Of a DNA stretch of 64,000 nt, positions 1-13,400 are shown one piece after another; within the stretch, counting starts at the first letter, position 1; each line of letters begins with the position of its first letter. The DNA lies in assembly GCA_017590115.1 (NCBI GenBank), contig JAGGNK010007448.1, positions 6,736,815 to 6,800,814 on the forward strand. Direction: 5' to 3'. A program made the position numbers and the translations under genes. The notes under the pieces are model-generated. The model worked only from the letters and a program-made list of their open reading frames with translations, ran no database searches and was not told where the DNA came from. This DNA comes from Montifringilla adamsi. Lineage: Eukaryota > Chordata > Aves > Passeriformes > Passeridae.

Positions 1-3000
1 GCAATGCCAGAGAATGCTCAAAGCCATGCAGCCACCAGAGATGCCTACCTGCAGAAACAGAAACTGCTGCATTAACTCAACATGGAATAAATCAATTAAA
101 TCTGTACCCTGGAGCGAGAGTCTGGGGAGTGTCCAGACAAGCCTTAACAAATATTAACTAGCCTGAAGTTAAATACCTCTCTGTAAACTGTCCTACAGAC
201 TTTGATATCCTAAGAACCAGAATTTTTTTTCCAAATATAAAATTCCAGGCAAGTGAAAATATGAAAGCAGTTCTTCATATGGATTAACTAGGCTGATCAT
301 TTAAGCTTGAGCTGCTTCCTAGAGATATTAGGGCCTTCACAAGATTTTTTTCTGTGGCTCACTCATAATGAACAGCTGCTCTGGCAACTGCTGGAGTCAG
401 CAGGTACTTCCTGCCCTGAAAAACAGTCATCAATATATCTCAGTACAGAAAATCATACTCTCTTTAAAACAATTCATGATAGGGTTTAGATATCAACTGG
501 CTCCATGCCACGGACACTCCCTTAAACAATGGTTACACCCTGTATACAGCTAAAAATGAAATAGCTGAAAAGGAAGACATTTTACACGAGTTCCCAGGGT
601 AAGACACATCTGAGAAGCACTGGTCTGGGACTGACATTGTTCTATTGAAAGAATAAATATCTGAGTCCAAATCGTATTTCCTTCACCACCTTCCCAGACT
701 TGCACAAGGAGAAAATCCCTCCGAGCTTTCCTTTTATACTTCTGGTGCTCTCCCACAGAATGAAAACCCAGCGTTTTATAAGACTGTACATAAATTAGAA
801 TTGCTGAAGATTATGATTTGCCCTTTTGTTAACATCACTGGTAGCACCAGTGAGCCTGTTTGCCAGCTTAGGAGAGGTCTGAAACTCTTTCAATGTTGAC
901 TTTAAGCTGAATACAAATATTGAGTGAGCTGCCTGTACACGGAGTCCTCAACCACAGCGATCTCCTCGCGTGGCAATGCTGCTTACAATGCTGCCAGTGA
1001 GCCAGGGTGTCAAAACAAACATCATTGTATTAATTGCATCTGTTGATGAACCAGCCCAAGAACAGCCTTGTTTCAATCACTGGCTTTGTAAGACAGCACT
1101 GAAATGTTACTGTGAGTGTTGAGATGGATGAGTCAACAGACAAAATACAAAAGCATTTGTAAAGAGAGTCTCGCTGGAGTAATTTGAAAAGCTGCACAGC
1201 CACACAAAATGATGGCCTTTATTGACACAGCTTGCTCTTAATAGTCCTTAACCTAGTTTTAAGTTTCAGTTTTGTTTTCTGCAGCCTTTCCAGTCAAGGA
1301 CAGGCAAACACACAAGTACTGCTACCTTTGCAAAGGTGAAAGATCAGCAGACACATAACTAATCTGAAAATAGTTCAAGAAGTCATGTCAGATACTAATC
1401 CTCACTTGGGGAGTTACAAATGGCTCTTCCCTCTATTTTGGAAGCCTTCCTTGACCTTGTGGAGTGAAAGATCTCTCAAACTGCCAGGTAAATATAACAC
1501 TGGGGCTCAGGGTCAGCCCAAGGCAGGAAGCACTGGCCACACAACCCCAGCCAGACTCTCCTCCTGGTCTTACTGGGCTGAAATCATCTCTGCAGTGTCA
1601 CGTAAGGTCAGGAGATTCAGGTTACTGAAAGAATGACATTTAAAACCTGATCTCTCTCCCTCTCTCATCCAAAACCATCTGCAACTCATCTTTTAAGGCA
1701 GAGATTATTCATTCAGGGGGAATTATCCATTAATCAGTTTTTATCTCCAGTCTAGGTCCTCACGCTTGCAGCTAGGTCTGGCAGAGGTTTAGGTTCCTTC
1801 CACTCAGAGCAGTCTCCCACTGGACAGATTTTAAAATGCAGTTGATGACAGCTCATGTGCTAAGAAAACCAGCCAACATCATGTAGGTACAGAGTGCTCC
1901 AGTAATGAGTCACCTTTACTGGGCTGGGGTTAGTTCTTTACACCTTCATGCCCAGGGAACTGCCATGTGAGGTTTCACACCACCCTGATTTTCTGAAGTA
2001 GGATAAAAGTAAGCAAAACCACACTGCACAACAGAAGGATACAAGGACTCCAGTATTTCCCCCCCAAACCACAGGCACAGAGGTCAGCACAGCCTCTGCT
2101 CTCGGCACACTTGCTCACTAGCCTGGCTGCTACTCCCTTTGATATTTGTCACAGCCAAGTGTGAAACTCAAGAGAGCACGTGGTCAAGTGAGTCAGACCC
2201 CCGCATTCTGCAAGTGCTTCTCCCCTACTTATTATAGCTCATCCTTCAGCTCTGCCCTGGGACACCACAGCATTTTCTATCCACTGCTCAATCACAGCAG
2301 TTCCTCCAGGTCCTTCCACTCACCAGCATGAAATTCATGTCCATCACCTCCCAGAGGTGACATCCCTGTTCTGCAGGGCCTTCCAAATAAGATGTGCTCT
2401 TCATCTGCAGTTATCATGCAAAAATACCCCCATAAAAACCCAGGCAGATAAACTGCCTCGTGCATTTCACCCAAAGGGCCAGGCAATTACTGCAGAACTT
2501 GTAGTTTGCATCAGTAAACACAGATGTAATAGTCTTGGGTTATCTGATTTTCAGTTTTGAAGACTACATTAAAACAAAACCAAACCAAACCAAACTTACC
2601 CGGATTTCTCCTGACAAGCAAATTGTTAAACTGGCCCAAAATCATATTTTACCAACTGCAAAAGAGAAATTCAGGAGATTCTTCAGCTGGTATGAATCAG
2701 GATAAAAGGCATTTCACAGCGGTAAAAGTGAGAATATTTTGGGAAAAAGAGATGTTTTTAATTCCTTCTAGTTCATTTAATAAATTCTAAACAACATGGC
2801 TTAAAATAATCCTGACAGACAAAGCAGGCCAGACCTTTCTATCCAATAGAGTAGAACTCTGCACTCACTGCCTTAAAACTATTCTCTACCCTCTCTTGGG
2901 TAAAATAGCAGGGATAGAGGGAAAGAAACTATTTAGACTGAAGAGGAGAAACCTCTGCTCAGACCCATTTGTTTTACTCTGCAAGTATTGACAGATGAGT

Positions 3001-3417
3001 AATGAAAACTTTGCTGCAGACACAGACTGTTCTTCAAGGCAGCATCAGTTAATAAACCACAACCACAGCTGCAAAAATATTAAGGAATTTAACTAAACGA
3101 CTCCTTCAAGGGCAAAGGATTGCAGGAGGAGCCAGTTTTTGAGCTTTGTTATCATCCCAAAGGTTAAGATCAGAGCATGCAGCATCAACACAAACCAGTG
3201 TTACTGTTTTGGACATAAAAGCTTTGAATAACAATTTCATTAAATGTATACAACTGGGTACTAATATTTCTAGTATGACTCTTTTCCATTATGATAATAT
3301 TTGAAACTTAGTGTACTATGTTGCCAAAGCTTTTAGATGTGAATTATCTCATCTGAAAAGAATTAAATGGCAAAAACAAATTAACAGTAATAATAAAACT
3401 AACAGCCTGTTGTTAGC
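1..3417. other. No gene recognised; AT-rich unique sequence
   Basis: There are no exons with paired splice sites and recognisable product, and no clear repeats. If the mammalian gene order MED27-RAPGEF1 holds, this would be first-intron sequence of RAPGEF1, but nothing here shows that directly. Confidence 0.5.
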
Positions 3418-3660
3418 TGTCAGAACCACAGGAGCACCAAGGCTGGAAGAAACCTTCAAGATGATCTGATCCAACTGTCAGCCATAATCTCCCCAAAACC
3501 ACATTCCCAAGATCCACATCCAGACATCTCCTGAACACTTCCAGAGACAGTGACTCCACCACTTCCCTGGGCAGCTTATTCCAAGGCCTGACCTCTCCTT
3601 CAGTGGAAAATCTGAGCCCTCTCACCGGACAAGCCACAGCAGTGGCCTGGCAGCACGGCT
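3418..3660 (-). mobile_element. CR1 LINE 3' fragment
   Basis: On the plus strand the sequence reads as the reverse complement of a CR1 3' end: GGCTGGAAGAAACCTTCAAG, then GATCTGATCCAACTGTCA, a segment with CACTTCCAGAGACAGTGACT, and the CCTGGGCAGCTTATTCCAA block. This order matches the avian CR1 consensus. It is 5'-truncated, lacks the terminal octamer repeats and is well diverged, so it is an old copy. The open frame through it is a remnant without function. Confidence 0.85.
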
Positions 3661-6600
3661 GAGAAGGGTGTTCTCCTGGCACTGCAGGCTTGGATCAGGA
3701 TGCTGACCCACAGCTCATGCACGCTGGGAATGATTTCAGCAGCAGTCGTGCCCACAGTGGATGGGGGAATTTTTTGGTGACATTACCATTAGAGCTCCAA
3801 CAGAGTGGATAACCAATGGTTCTAACCTTAGGTACAATTATTTATACCAGTCCCAAGTCCTCAGAGAGTTTGAGAAGTATCCAAACAATGACATGAGCAA
3901 CCAACAACTTTCCAACATCCTTTTTAGTGCTACTAACACTCTTACACACCTTGTTGCCAAAAGATCCTCAGGATTCATAGATAAATTCCTCTGCCCAGGG
4001 CAAAGGAGGGTTTGGAGCTTGAAGCCTGGCACTCACCAGGCTGCCAGCCAAATGGAAGCTCAGGGAAATTCTCCTGGATATCACTTGTGGTGCACCTGAT
4101 GTCCCCAGGGAGCCCTCCGAGTGAAACACACACCTCACATTTGAGGTCTAATGAAGCAGGTTGTATTTCAGGATAAAATCTAAGAATAAGTGCTGCCAAT
4201 GAATATTTAGGGAATTTATACAAGTGCTTTCACCCGAGACACACAGGAACAAAACCATCTTTGTTTAAAGCCTACCTGGAAATAGACATAGAGAGTTAAC
4301 AAGAACCAAATTCTCTCCTGGCATGGTTTTTAAGTGTTTCTTTGCCCTGCAATTGTTACCAGGCTTTTATTGGCAACTCATCCTTCACTGCCCTCGATTG
4401 GCTCCTCTGAACTGTCTCCAAAACACACATATTTGCTTTCTTCCAAAGATTTTGCTTTTCCTTTGCATTCCCCATTCCAGGCCGTTCACAAGACACGTTT
4501 GCCAAATGGCTATAAACACAGGACAGCTACATTTTCAATTTTGAGATAATGAAGGCCCTATTTGCAGCCTCTGATCTCCTCAGCCTTCTTCAGAAAATGT
4601 GCAGAAATTTTAAATAAATTTCAATATCCATTCCTCCACGAAGTTTGACAGAAATTGGCCAGTAAGTCTGAGAGTTGTAACAGAGGATGGATGAGCTATC
4701 ACACTGCCTTATGTAAGGATGTTACAGATTAAGGAAGAGAGGTGCAGACAAGGAGCAAACTTATCTCTGAGAGAAGTGCCAAGTTATGCATGAAGACTCA
4801 CTGGCTCTTCTTTAAAGGGATTTTGAGCACCTGAACAGCACAAAACTGGTCAGAGCTGAGTGCTAGCTCATGTACTTTAAACACCATTCCTTAAATTCAC
4901 TCCATCATTTTAACAGGGTGGTTCCACAATGTTCCAAAGTGTTTCTCCTGTAAAACACCATCCCAGACAGAGCAGGGGACTGAAGTGCCACCGATTCCAA
5001 TGATGAAGAGCAAACAGCTACACACATAAAAAGAACAGAAAAACTAAGCTGAAAACAGAGAAACTCCCCACCTCAGTTTGTCAGTTATGTTCTAGGTATT
5101 GCTTATAACGATACAAGATTATGGGGTTTTTTTAAGTCGTGTGACTTTCAGATGCACAATGCTTTTGGGTACTACAAATTTTTCCCACACAGCAGCTCTG
5201 GAGAAGCAATTCCAAGCAGTAAAAGTTAAACTCAACCCCTGCACTGCTCTTACCATGCTCTGTCAAAAATCTGGCATCAGCCTTAACATCTGATTTCATG
5301 TGACCTTTCAAGGGTATTTATACAAACAAACCACCTCCTGCACAAACCAGTGCTCTACATTTTCTGCAAATCCCTGGAAATTCATAGATGAGTTCTAACT
5401 AAACCTTTTGGCAGAATTCCCTAGTAACTCAAATGTATTATTCTTATATATAATTCTACTAAGAAAAGTAGAAAATGTAAACTTCAAAAAATTAAGATGG
5501 AAAGTATATATCCAAAAAGGAATATTTAATTTTCTTGTATATGAAAGCTGCAGCACACATCACTGTCAACTGTGAAATGCAAAGCTGCATTAAGCATTAC
5601 AAAGGAAAAAAAAAGGGCAAAATGCTCAAAATGACAAAGTTAATATAGCTAGAGCACCACTGAAAGGATCATAAAACACCCAAGAAAAACTGTGTTTAAA
5701 CAGTATTGTCCTGCTAAGTGAACCCACTGTCAGATGGATTCACTGAGCTCTGCTTTCCAGAATTGATTGGAATGTACTCTACAACCAGAACTGCAATATT
5801 GATCTCCCTGGGTGCCCTTTGTGATGTTTGGTTCGTAAAGGAAACTTTCTAAAAATGGAATTAATTCCTGAGGCTACTGTAGAATCTCTTGGGCAGCACA
5901 GACAGGACCCAAAAAACCCATCTAAAGGTAAGGGATAAAACCATATGTGCAGTACATTTGGAACACATTGTTTTGGTTCCCATTTTAATTATTAAAGACT
6001 CCCTGCAAAGTACAGCTGAATGGATACAGAACTATTTATTCGGTCTCCCACTAAAATTCTGTCAAGGTTTAATCAACCAACCAAGCTGCAGTATCTGCTT
6101 CCTTCAATCTTACCAGCTGTGAGTAACTATTCTTTGATTTTAACCTCCACTGATTTTTTCTTTTCTTTCCAGAAGCCTGAAAAAGAAAATTCTCATGAAT
6201 TTTCTTTCAAACCCCAAGATTTCGTACACGTCAGGGATGAAATTAAAGATCTTGTTTAGAATATAAATGGGACTGGTTCAGTGAATATGTTAAGCACTCA
6301 ACAAAGGGCATCCCCCCATGAAGCCTTCAGAGAGAAAGAATGAGAGCATGAGAGTGCAAGCAAGCTTTAACCTCTCTCCCTGGGCAGAATAATGGATTAG
6401 GATTTCCTCTGAGGAACTGATGGCCATGCCAAGATGTTAACTTACATCACAAAGTGCACAGGATTTTCATGGCACCATAAAAACTCTACCCAAAGCAGCA
6501 GACACTGTCACCCAGGTAAAGTAAGATAATGCAAAACATGTGGTTTTTTCAATTCAAAAAGCCTCATTTCTATAATTAAGAAATCTCTTCTCCAGTGCCA

Positions 6601-9600
6601 CCTGTGCTCATTCAACCCTCAGAATGGTTATAAAATGGGAACCAAACAATTATTTAGAATATAGCTCTTTTCAATTCTCAGATATTTTAGATACTTTCCT
6701 AAATATGATACAATAGAAAGGAGGTGTAGGAGAACCAGCCCTCCCAAATACTGTGAATATTGTAGCTCCCACAACACCAAGTGAACACCCTGATACAGGC
6801 TTTTCCCTCTACTTGTCTCTATCCGCTTCTCCCTTGCTTTCACAAGGAAACATTATCTTATAAACCCCACAGGTGAGCTGTGCTAGCAGCTCAAACAGCA
6901 GAGGGATTTAACACGAAGAGACTGTTTCCAAGCTGGAGAGCTTCCACTGAAATATGCAACCCAAATAAAAGCAGATCAATAATGTGATCCATCAGCCTTC
7001 TCAGGCTGCTTCGCAGAACATGTGAGGACATCATTTCTCTCTCACACAGATGAAATTGTTTGCTCTGCCACTGCCAGTGTCAGACACCTTAAAAAGAGAT
7101 TGGAAATGTATTTTTAAGAGTGGATGCTGTGGGTCAGGGAATAAAGCTGTAATTTGTCAGGATGCAGCAAAACGTGAACAGCACAACTGCAGAACATTCC
7201 TTTGGCAGCACGTCCCAACCTGCAGGATTCCTGCAGCTTTTCCGGATTGCTGAAATTCATCTTCTGTCTCTTTGCCTTGGAACAGACCCCATGAAAGCCG
7301 TTGGGAACGTTCTCCTTGCCTGATTTCCCGCTCTGCCATCCGTCTTGTCCTCTCCTCTCTGCTCTCCTCGCACGCAACCCAGCCCCTGCTCCCTCCTCTC
7401 CCATCACTGGTGGGTTGGGCATCCTCTCAATTTTCTCATCTCTCAACCCATTCCATCAACATGAGATGCTCCTTTTTCCTTCTCTGGCCACCTTTTTATA
7501 CACCTTGGAGTTCTGAGGCTGCAAATTCAAACTTGCAAAGACAATAAATCTAGTTTTCCTTCAACCTGTTCTCCCTTTTCCTCTGATTTCAAGCCCTGAG
7601 AGTGACACACTGTTCTCCCTTACCATCCCCTCATCCCATTATGTTCTACAATATTTCTCAACTGTAACCCAATTTTAGTTATTTAGAAAAAAATTACAAA
7701 TAACAAAGCTAATATCCTTGCAATAGCTATGTGATTTTAATACTCTTTCCATGACACTGGCTGAATCCCATAGTCATATGCCAACAAACAAAAAAGGAAA
7801 AATGTAACTCCAAAGCAGAATTTTTCAAGTATTCAGGCACTTACAGCATAATAAATTCTCAACTCTTTTCAGAGAGAAAAGCCTATTCTGTCACAAATCT
7901 GAGAAGCTGAAGGAGCCCTCTCCATGCATAGGATTTTTCTGCAGATAATGTAATGTCTCCACAGGCAGACTACAAGCTGGAAGGATTCATTTCATGCTAA
8001 GCAACAGTACACAGAGGACAAGAGCTTCCCAAACTAGCAAAAGATCCCAAATCTCGAGTTCCAGCAGAAAAAATGTTGTGACTATATGCCTTGGAAAACT
8101 GAACAAGTTATATCCACTCCATGTATTCAAACTATGCAAAATGATGGGTGTGGTGAGGAGGGGGAGAGAGGAAGGAGGCTATTAAATCACCTTACCTGTA
8201 ATTCTGACATGTAATTTGTTATTTTTAATATACAACATAGTTTCAGGTGTTTTATCTGGCACAAAGACAGAAAATGTTCTTTATCATCTTACCTTTGCTG
8301 GGGTACAAGGGATCTTCCAAACTGGGTGCTACGGTAACAAACAACTCCAGCTGCCATTAGCTCAACTGAGAGCTACCTATAATACACATAAACGACTGAG
8401 TGACTGAATTAAACCTGATTAGCCATCAAATGCCACTGCCAAGGAAGGGACAACATCTCTCCAGCTTCTTTAAAATCAAGTCTAGAAAATTAACTCCTTG
8501 TGTTCCTTCACTTGCAGTTCAAATGCTGTTGAGATTCTGGATGGAATGCTCTCCTTCCAAGGATTTTTAAGTCACCAGCAAAGCTCATTTTGCCAATTCT
8601 ACCCTCAAGCTTTCCACTTGGAATAAATAAAGTCTTAATGTATATTTCCTTTAAAAAAAAAAGACCACACCTTTGCATTAGAATCTATCTGCACCTACAA
8701 TAGAGTTACTAGAGCATCAACTGCAATTCAAAACTTCCAAAAATATGAACAAAACCCCAGGGAAACCTGAAAGAGGAGTTACAGATTGACTCTCTTCCCT
8801 AGACACAAACACCCAGATTTCTTCCACTCAGGTAATACATTGCAGCAAGCAAAGCCACACAAGTGAATCAAGAGATCTAAATGAGGGGTATTTGTTTTAC
8901 AATCTTGACTGACAGTGAACTTCCACTCCTCTCTCTGCCTGCCAGGAGGTTAGCAAGAGCCAGTGAGTTACCACCACATAAAAATCACAACCAAGAGATA
9001 TATTTAGTCACTGTGGTTCAAGGAAAACGATTGCTTACACTGAAAATAAATCTAACAATTGTTTCCAGTTTCTGATTTTCACTGACTAAGGCACAACCCA
9101 GCTGCTTCACATTCCAGTAGCCTTCAGCTGTCTTTTTTCTCCACTCCTTGCCCACTTCCTTCTTACAACTACTAAGACCATCTCAATCCTGCAGCAGTTA
9201 TCCCACAGGCTACATTTCGGAACACACCACCTGTCAACCTACAATGGCTTACGAAAGATGCCAAATTCTGCTCCTTTTGCCACTTTGTAGAAACCAGTGA
9301 TCGTCTTGTACCTGTGTTTTACCTCTACACAAAACCAGCCTGAGTGGTTGATGCTGTTTAAAGAAGTCACAGTGAAACACACGTGGGATGTCTCTATGGG
9401 AGCAGCACACAGGAGGAAACAGGAGGTGCTAAAAGCCTGACTAAGGAAGAATTGGAACTGAATTACCTTTGGGGTTGAGAAGTAAGTTTTTTGAAGTGTC
9501 TCATTTTCAGATTTGCAGGTAATTCCTACTTTGCTTGAAAACCATCAGCAGAGAAGCACTTAAGCTGGTCAACTGCAAAATTTTCTAATCTGAAACACCT

Positions 9601-11695
9601 CACTTGGTATTGAGAAATATGGTACAGCTGTGAATGCACAACAGAACTGAGAGAGTCCTGCCTAGTAACCCACCTAAGCATGACACACAAAGAGAAACTG
9701 CATCAAACTGTACAAGTATATAAAACAGGCAGGCTAATTTCCATAAAATGATCCAAGGCATGATGACAGTTCAAAATATACCCCCTGCAAAAACAAAATC
9801 TCCAGGAAACTTCACATTTGTACAAAAACATTTGCAGATGAACAATTCAGGATCACATAAACTGGCATGAAGGACTCCAGATAGAACATTAAATTCCTAC
9901 AAAGATGGGAATAATGTGACCTCCTGAATTGTTTCTTCAATTTTGTCATTTTCTTAAGAACAGAGTTCTCCTGGAATTACCCCTAGATGTTTATCCCACC
10001 AGTGCTAAAGGGTGAGAATTTGAGGTGAATTTGCTTATCAGGCAAGTGCTTATGAGTAAAAGGTAAAGCCAACAGTGTTTTTGGTCGACTGGGAATTAAC
10101 ACATCCCACTGAGTCCTGAGCAGAACACAGATGACTGCCTGCACTCCAGGTAGCTAACACCTGAAACAGCTCTCTCAAACACCCTTTAGCAGGCAGCTAT
10201 TGGAAAAGCAAGTTCACAAGGGAAATGAAAACCCTGAAAGAAATAACAAGACTAAGAGTGAAAACACCAAGTAGAATAAACCTTCAAAATATGGCACCCA
10301 TATGTTCTTTGGTTTCAATAAAAGGGCATTTTTGACTTGTTTCACGACAAGCTTTTGGTTCAGAGCTGATGGTGTCTAATTCCTCCCTTACTCTCCCTGA
10401 ATGATGGAGAGTAGCTGAATTCCCTGCAGCACGTAATCCATCAGGTAAATAAAAACAGGAATTCGTGCATCGCCATGGTAACAGGAAACCAAAGCAGAAT
10501 CTGTGACCTTTTCTGCTCTTTCTTGGCATCTCTATTTTGGATTTCACATCAAAAAAGGAGAGAGCAAATATTTTCTGAAAGTGAAGACAAAAAGTCACAG
10601 TTCTGGAGTAAAGAGAAGCCAATGGCCATTCCTTCTCTTCAAGCCAAGGAGGGCTCTGCTTTGGAAAAGTGTCTGGAATTCTCCTGATGGGAGCCTAACA
10701 AAGCAGGGGCTCTAACACTAGCAAACCCCACATACACCACCTTCTCCTACACTACCAGATGGCTGCCCTTCACTCCAAAGCAGAGCTCTGAATTGCTCTA
10801 CAGTGACCCTTCTGTTGATTAAACAGCAGCACTGAGAGGCTCCAGAGGGAGCCTTGTCTGCTCTTCCCTCATGGACAGGATGAAAGCTGTTATCTCTAAT
10901 AATTTCTTATTGTTTTTTATTGAGTGCCAACAAGGTGTTTCAGTTAAGGACCCAGGGAGCAGATGTATGAGGGTCTCTGGGGGTCTAACCCTGCAAGGGG
11001 TTAACACATTTTTTCCAGCAGCCTGTCTAGATGGACACACAAGTTAAACCAAAGCCCACTCCAAAGTTTGTCACCATGGCTTGTGACCAGGCAATAGTCT
11101 ATTTTATTTATAGCATAATGCATGAATTTCTGTCCTCTTGAGAAAAATAAATTCAAATGTACACGAATGCACAGACCTTGGACCTCACAGCATTTGTTTC
11201 ATGAGTCTGTATCCTTTGTTCTGCTACTGTACACGTTTTGACAAACATTACCCCTGAGTGGCTGTGGTGTCACAGGCTGTGTTTATTCGGTGACGCTATT
11301 AACCAAACTGTTTGTGTCAATCAGAAGTTCAAACACACAGAAACAGAGATGGAGACACTCCTGTTCTGGAACAGCTGGCTCCCAGCCTTCCTCTCCTGTC
11401 TCTTCTCCTCCCATTTATATTTGGACTGGATATTTTTTTTTAATATCCTTCCTAAAGAAATGAAAGTACAAGCAGTTGAAAGATGACAGATTCCCAGATT
11501 TATAGTTTCTTCTGTTCAGCAAATCATCACTGTGATAGACATCTACTAGAACAAATGTGCCTGCATCAGTGCTTCTCCCACTGCGTCTTCCAACTGCACA
11601 CTCCCAGCACCGACCTGGGGATGGATCTTGCACGATCCTTGAATTCTTCAGTGGGAGCTCAGTGTGGCTGGTCTCTAGGTTGTGCAGAGTATGAC
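3661..11695. other. No gene recognised; AT-rich, probably intronic
   Basis: This is about 8 kb of mostly unique sequence without recognisable coding exons. A possible exon-like stretch on the plus strand at 6171-6259 is described under findings. I saw no repeat I could name. Confidence 0.5.
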
Positions 11696-11772
11696 TTTTA
11701 TATGGTATTTTATTGCTATTATATGGTATTTTATATGGCGTTTTATATGGTATTTATATTTATATGGTATTT
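11696..11772. repeat. AT-rich tandem repeat
   Basis: Imperfect copies of a 12-16 base unit around TTTTATATGGTA, about six copies. It creates a stop-free frame (repeated YMVF residues) that is an artefact. Confidence 0.8.
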
Positions 11773-11999
11773 CTTGGCCTCTGTGTTCTATTGTTTATGG
11801 AACTGTGCTGAGTTTGTGTGTGTCTCCAGAGTCATCTTCCTGTGCCTGAACTCCTCACGCTGCCTCTCTGGTGTGGAGCTCTATTTACTATTCTCCCAGG
11901 GTTATTTACTGCACGCGAATAAACAAAACGTGATCACTTATTTATACGTCTTTAATTACTGTCTACAGTTACTAAATCCCAAGCCAAATTCACCTCCAG

Positions 12000-12480
12000 C
12001 ATAAACAAGTGGCAATTATTCCAGAGCTGGCCCGAGGTCTGTGTACTCTGCTAACACCTTCCCTGCTCGCTGGAGTAAGGGACCAGCATGGAAAAGCTCA
12101 GCAGGAGCAAAGCTACGTTGGGATCCTCTGAAAGGGATGGTGCACGGGATTAACCTGCGATATTTCTGGAGTAACATTCGTCCCCTGATGCGGGGCACAC
12201 ACTTGTCAGACAGTAACTCAGCGCGAAGAGCTGGAAGCACGCCGAGGTGCTGCACGGAGAAGCGGCTGGCAGGCTGCTCATCCCCCGGGGCCGCCGCAGA
12301 GCACACGGAGCACACCAGGCTGCGATGAGCACAGCCAGAAGGCGATGCTACCGACCGCATCCTTGGAACCGGGGATCCTTCCTGCATCCCTGGCTGCTGT
12401 CCTGGGAAGCCTGGATGCTCCACACAGCCCTACTCGGGCTGCTGCCCTGCGTTGCCCAGGAGGAGACAGCCGAGCTATTC
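12000..12480. other. CpG-rich shore left of the CpG island
   Basis: The sequence shifts here from AT-rich to CpG-containing, with CpGs scattered through 12120-12380 (for example the CCCCGGGGCCGCCGC block near 12285). Open frames on both strands reach about 135 codons but resemble nothing I know. It may be a promoter flank or an untranslated exon; no splice structure could be fixed. Confidence 0.4.
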
Positions 12481-12889
12481 CCCACAATGAAATATACAAA
12501 ACAGCATCGATTTCTCTCTGCTAATTAAATGCAGCATAATTAAACTACGTAACTTCGCTGCTTGATTTGCACAACACTAATTGAATCTTTAAGCGTACTA
12601 CTCCCACTACAGAGAAAAACAGGGTCATTCAACCATCTAAAGTGACAACTGAGAACCAGGCACGACTCCAGAAGCACAGAGAGACAATATGATCCGTGCT
12701 TGTGCGTTTCCTTGTGAGAGCTGCAGGAACCCCAGCAGCCTCCCCTGGCTCTGGCTCTCGTGAGCACCCCAGACAAAGGAGAAGAGGGAGGAAAAAACCT
12801 GCAAGTTCCCTCTGACATTTGCCCACGGACTCGTCTTTTCTCATCCTGCACAAACACCAGGAGAGGAAAGTTGGGAGAAGTTGAAATTA

Positions 12890-13400
12890 ATCATTGCGCC
12901 TAGGCCCCAAAGCGCTGCAGCGCCCGGCTGGGCTGATGCTCGGCTGCACGGCAAGGACGGAATGGGTGCGAGAACGTAAAAATTAAAATAAAGGAACTAG
13001 GGGGGAAAAGAGGACAACAACGAGGAAAAAGGAAAACGCGGAGGAGACACAAAGCCCGAGCCAAACAGCGCCCGGGTACCGCAGGAGCAGCTCCCGGGGG
13101 GACGCGCAGAGCATCCCCCGCGGCCCCGGGCCCAGCCCCGGCCCGGGCCCCGCTGGCCGCCCGCGCTGTCAGGAGCCCCCGGGGGAGCCTCGCCGGGCGC
13201 GGNNNNNNNNNNNNNNNNNNNNNNNNNNNNNNNNNNNNNNNNNNNNNNNNNNNNNNNNNNNNNNNNNNNNNNNNNNNNNNGGAAGGGGCGGCCCGGGGCT
13301 CCCGCCGCGCACGCCCAGCGCCCGGCGCCGCCTCCCGGCCACAAAGGGAACCGCGGGGCGGGGCCGGCGGCGGGGCGGGCACGGACTGCCGGGATCCCGG
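12890..13400. promoter_or_regulatory. CpG island, probable promoter (possibly RAPGEF1, leftward)
   Basis: CpG and GC density is very high from about 13030 to 13400, with GC-box-type GGGGCGGGGC sequences near 13355-13380 and no TATA box. Such islands usually mark the promoters of widely expressed genes. In mammals RAPGEF1 lies beyond the MED27 3' end and is transcribed in the same direction, so a leftward RAPGEF1 promoter is the leading idea. I could not find the known RAPGEF1 N-terminal coding sequence here. The first exon may be noncoding, lie in the gap, or belong to another transcript. Confidence 0.55.
13203..13280. other. Assembly gap (78 N) inside the CpG island
   Basis: A run of N interrupts the most GC-rich sequence of the window. 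The true length is unknown. Frames drawn through it are meaningless. Confidence 1.

Noticed and set aside
1..12900. Search for RAPGEF1 coding exons on the minus strand
   Set aside because: None of the N-terminal RAPGEF1 segments I know could be seen, so the gene is only suggested by gene order.
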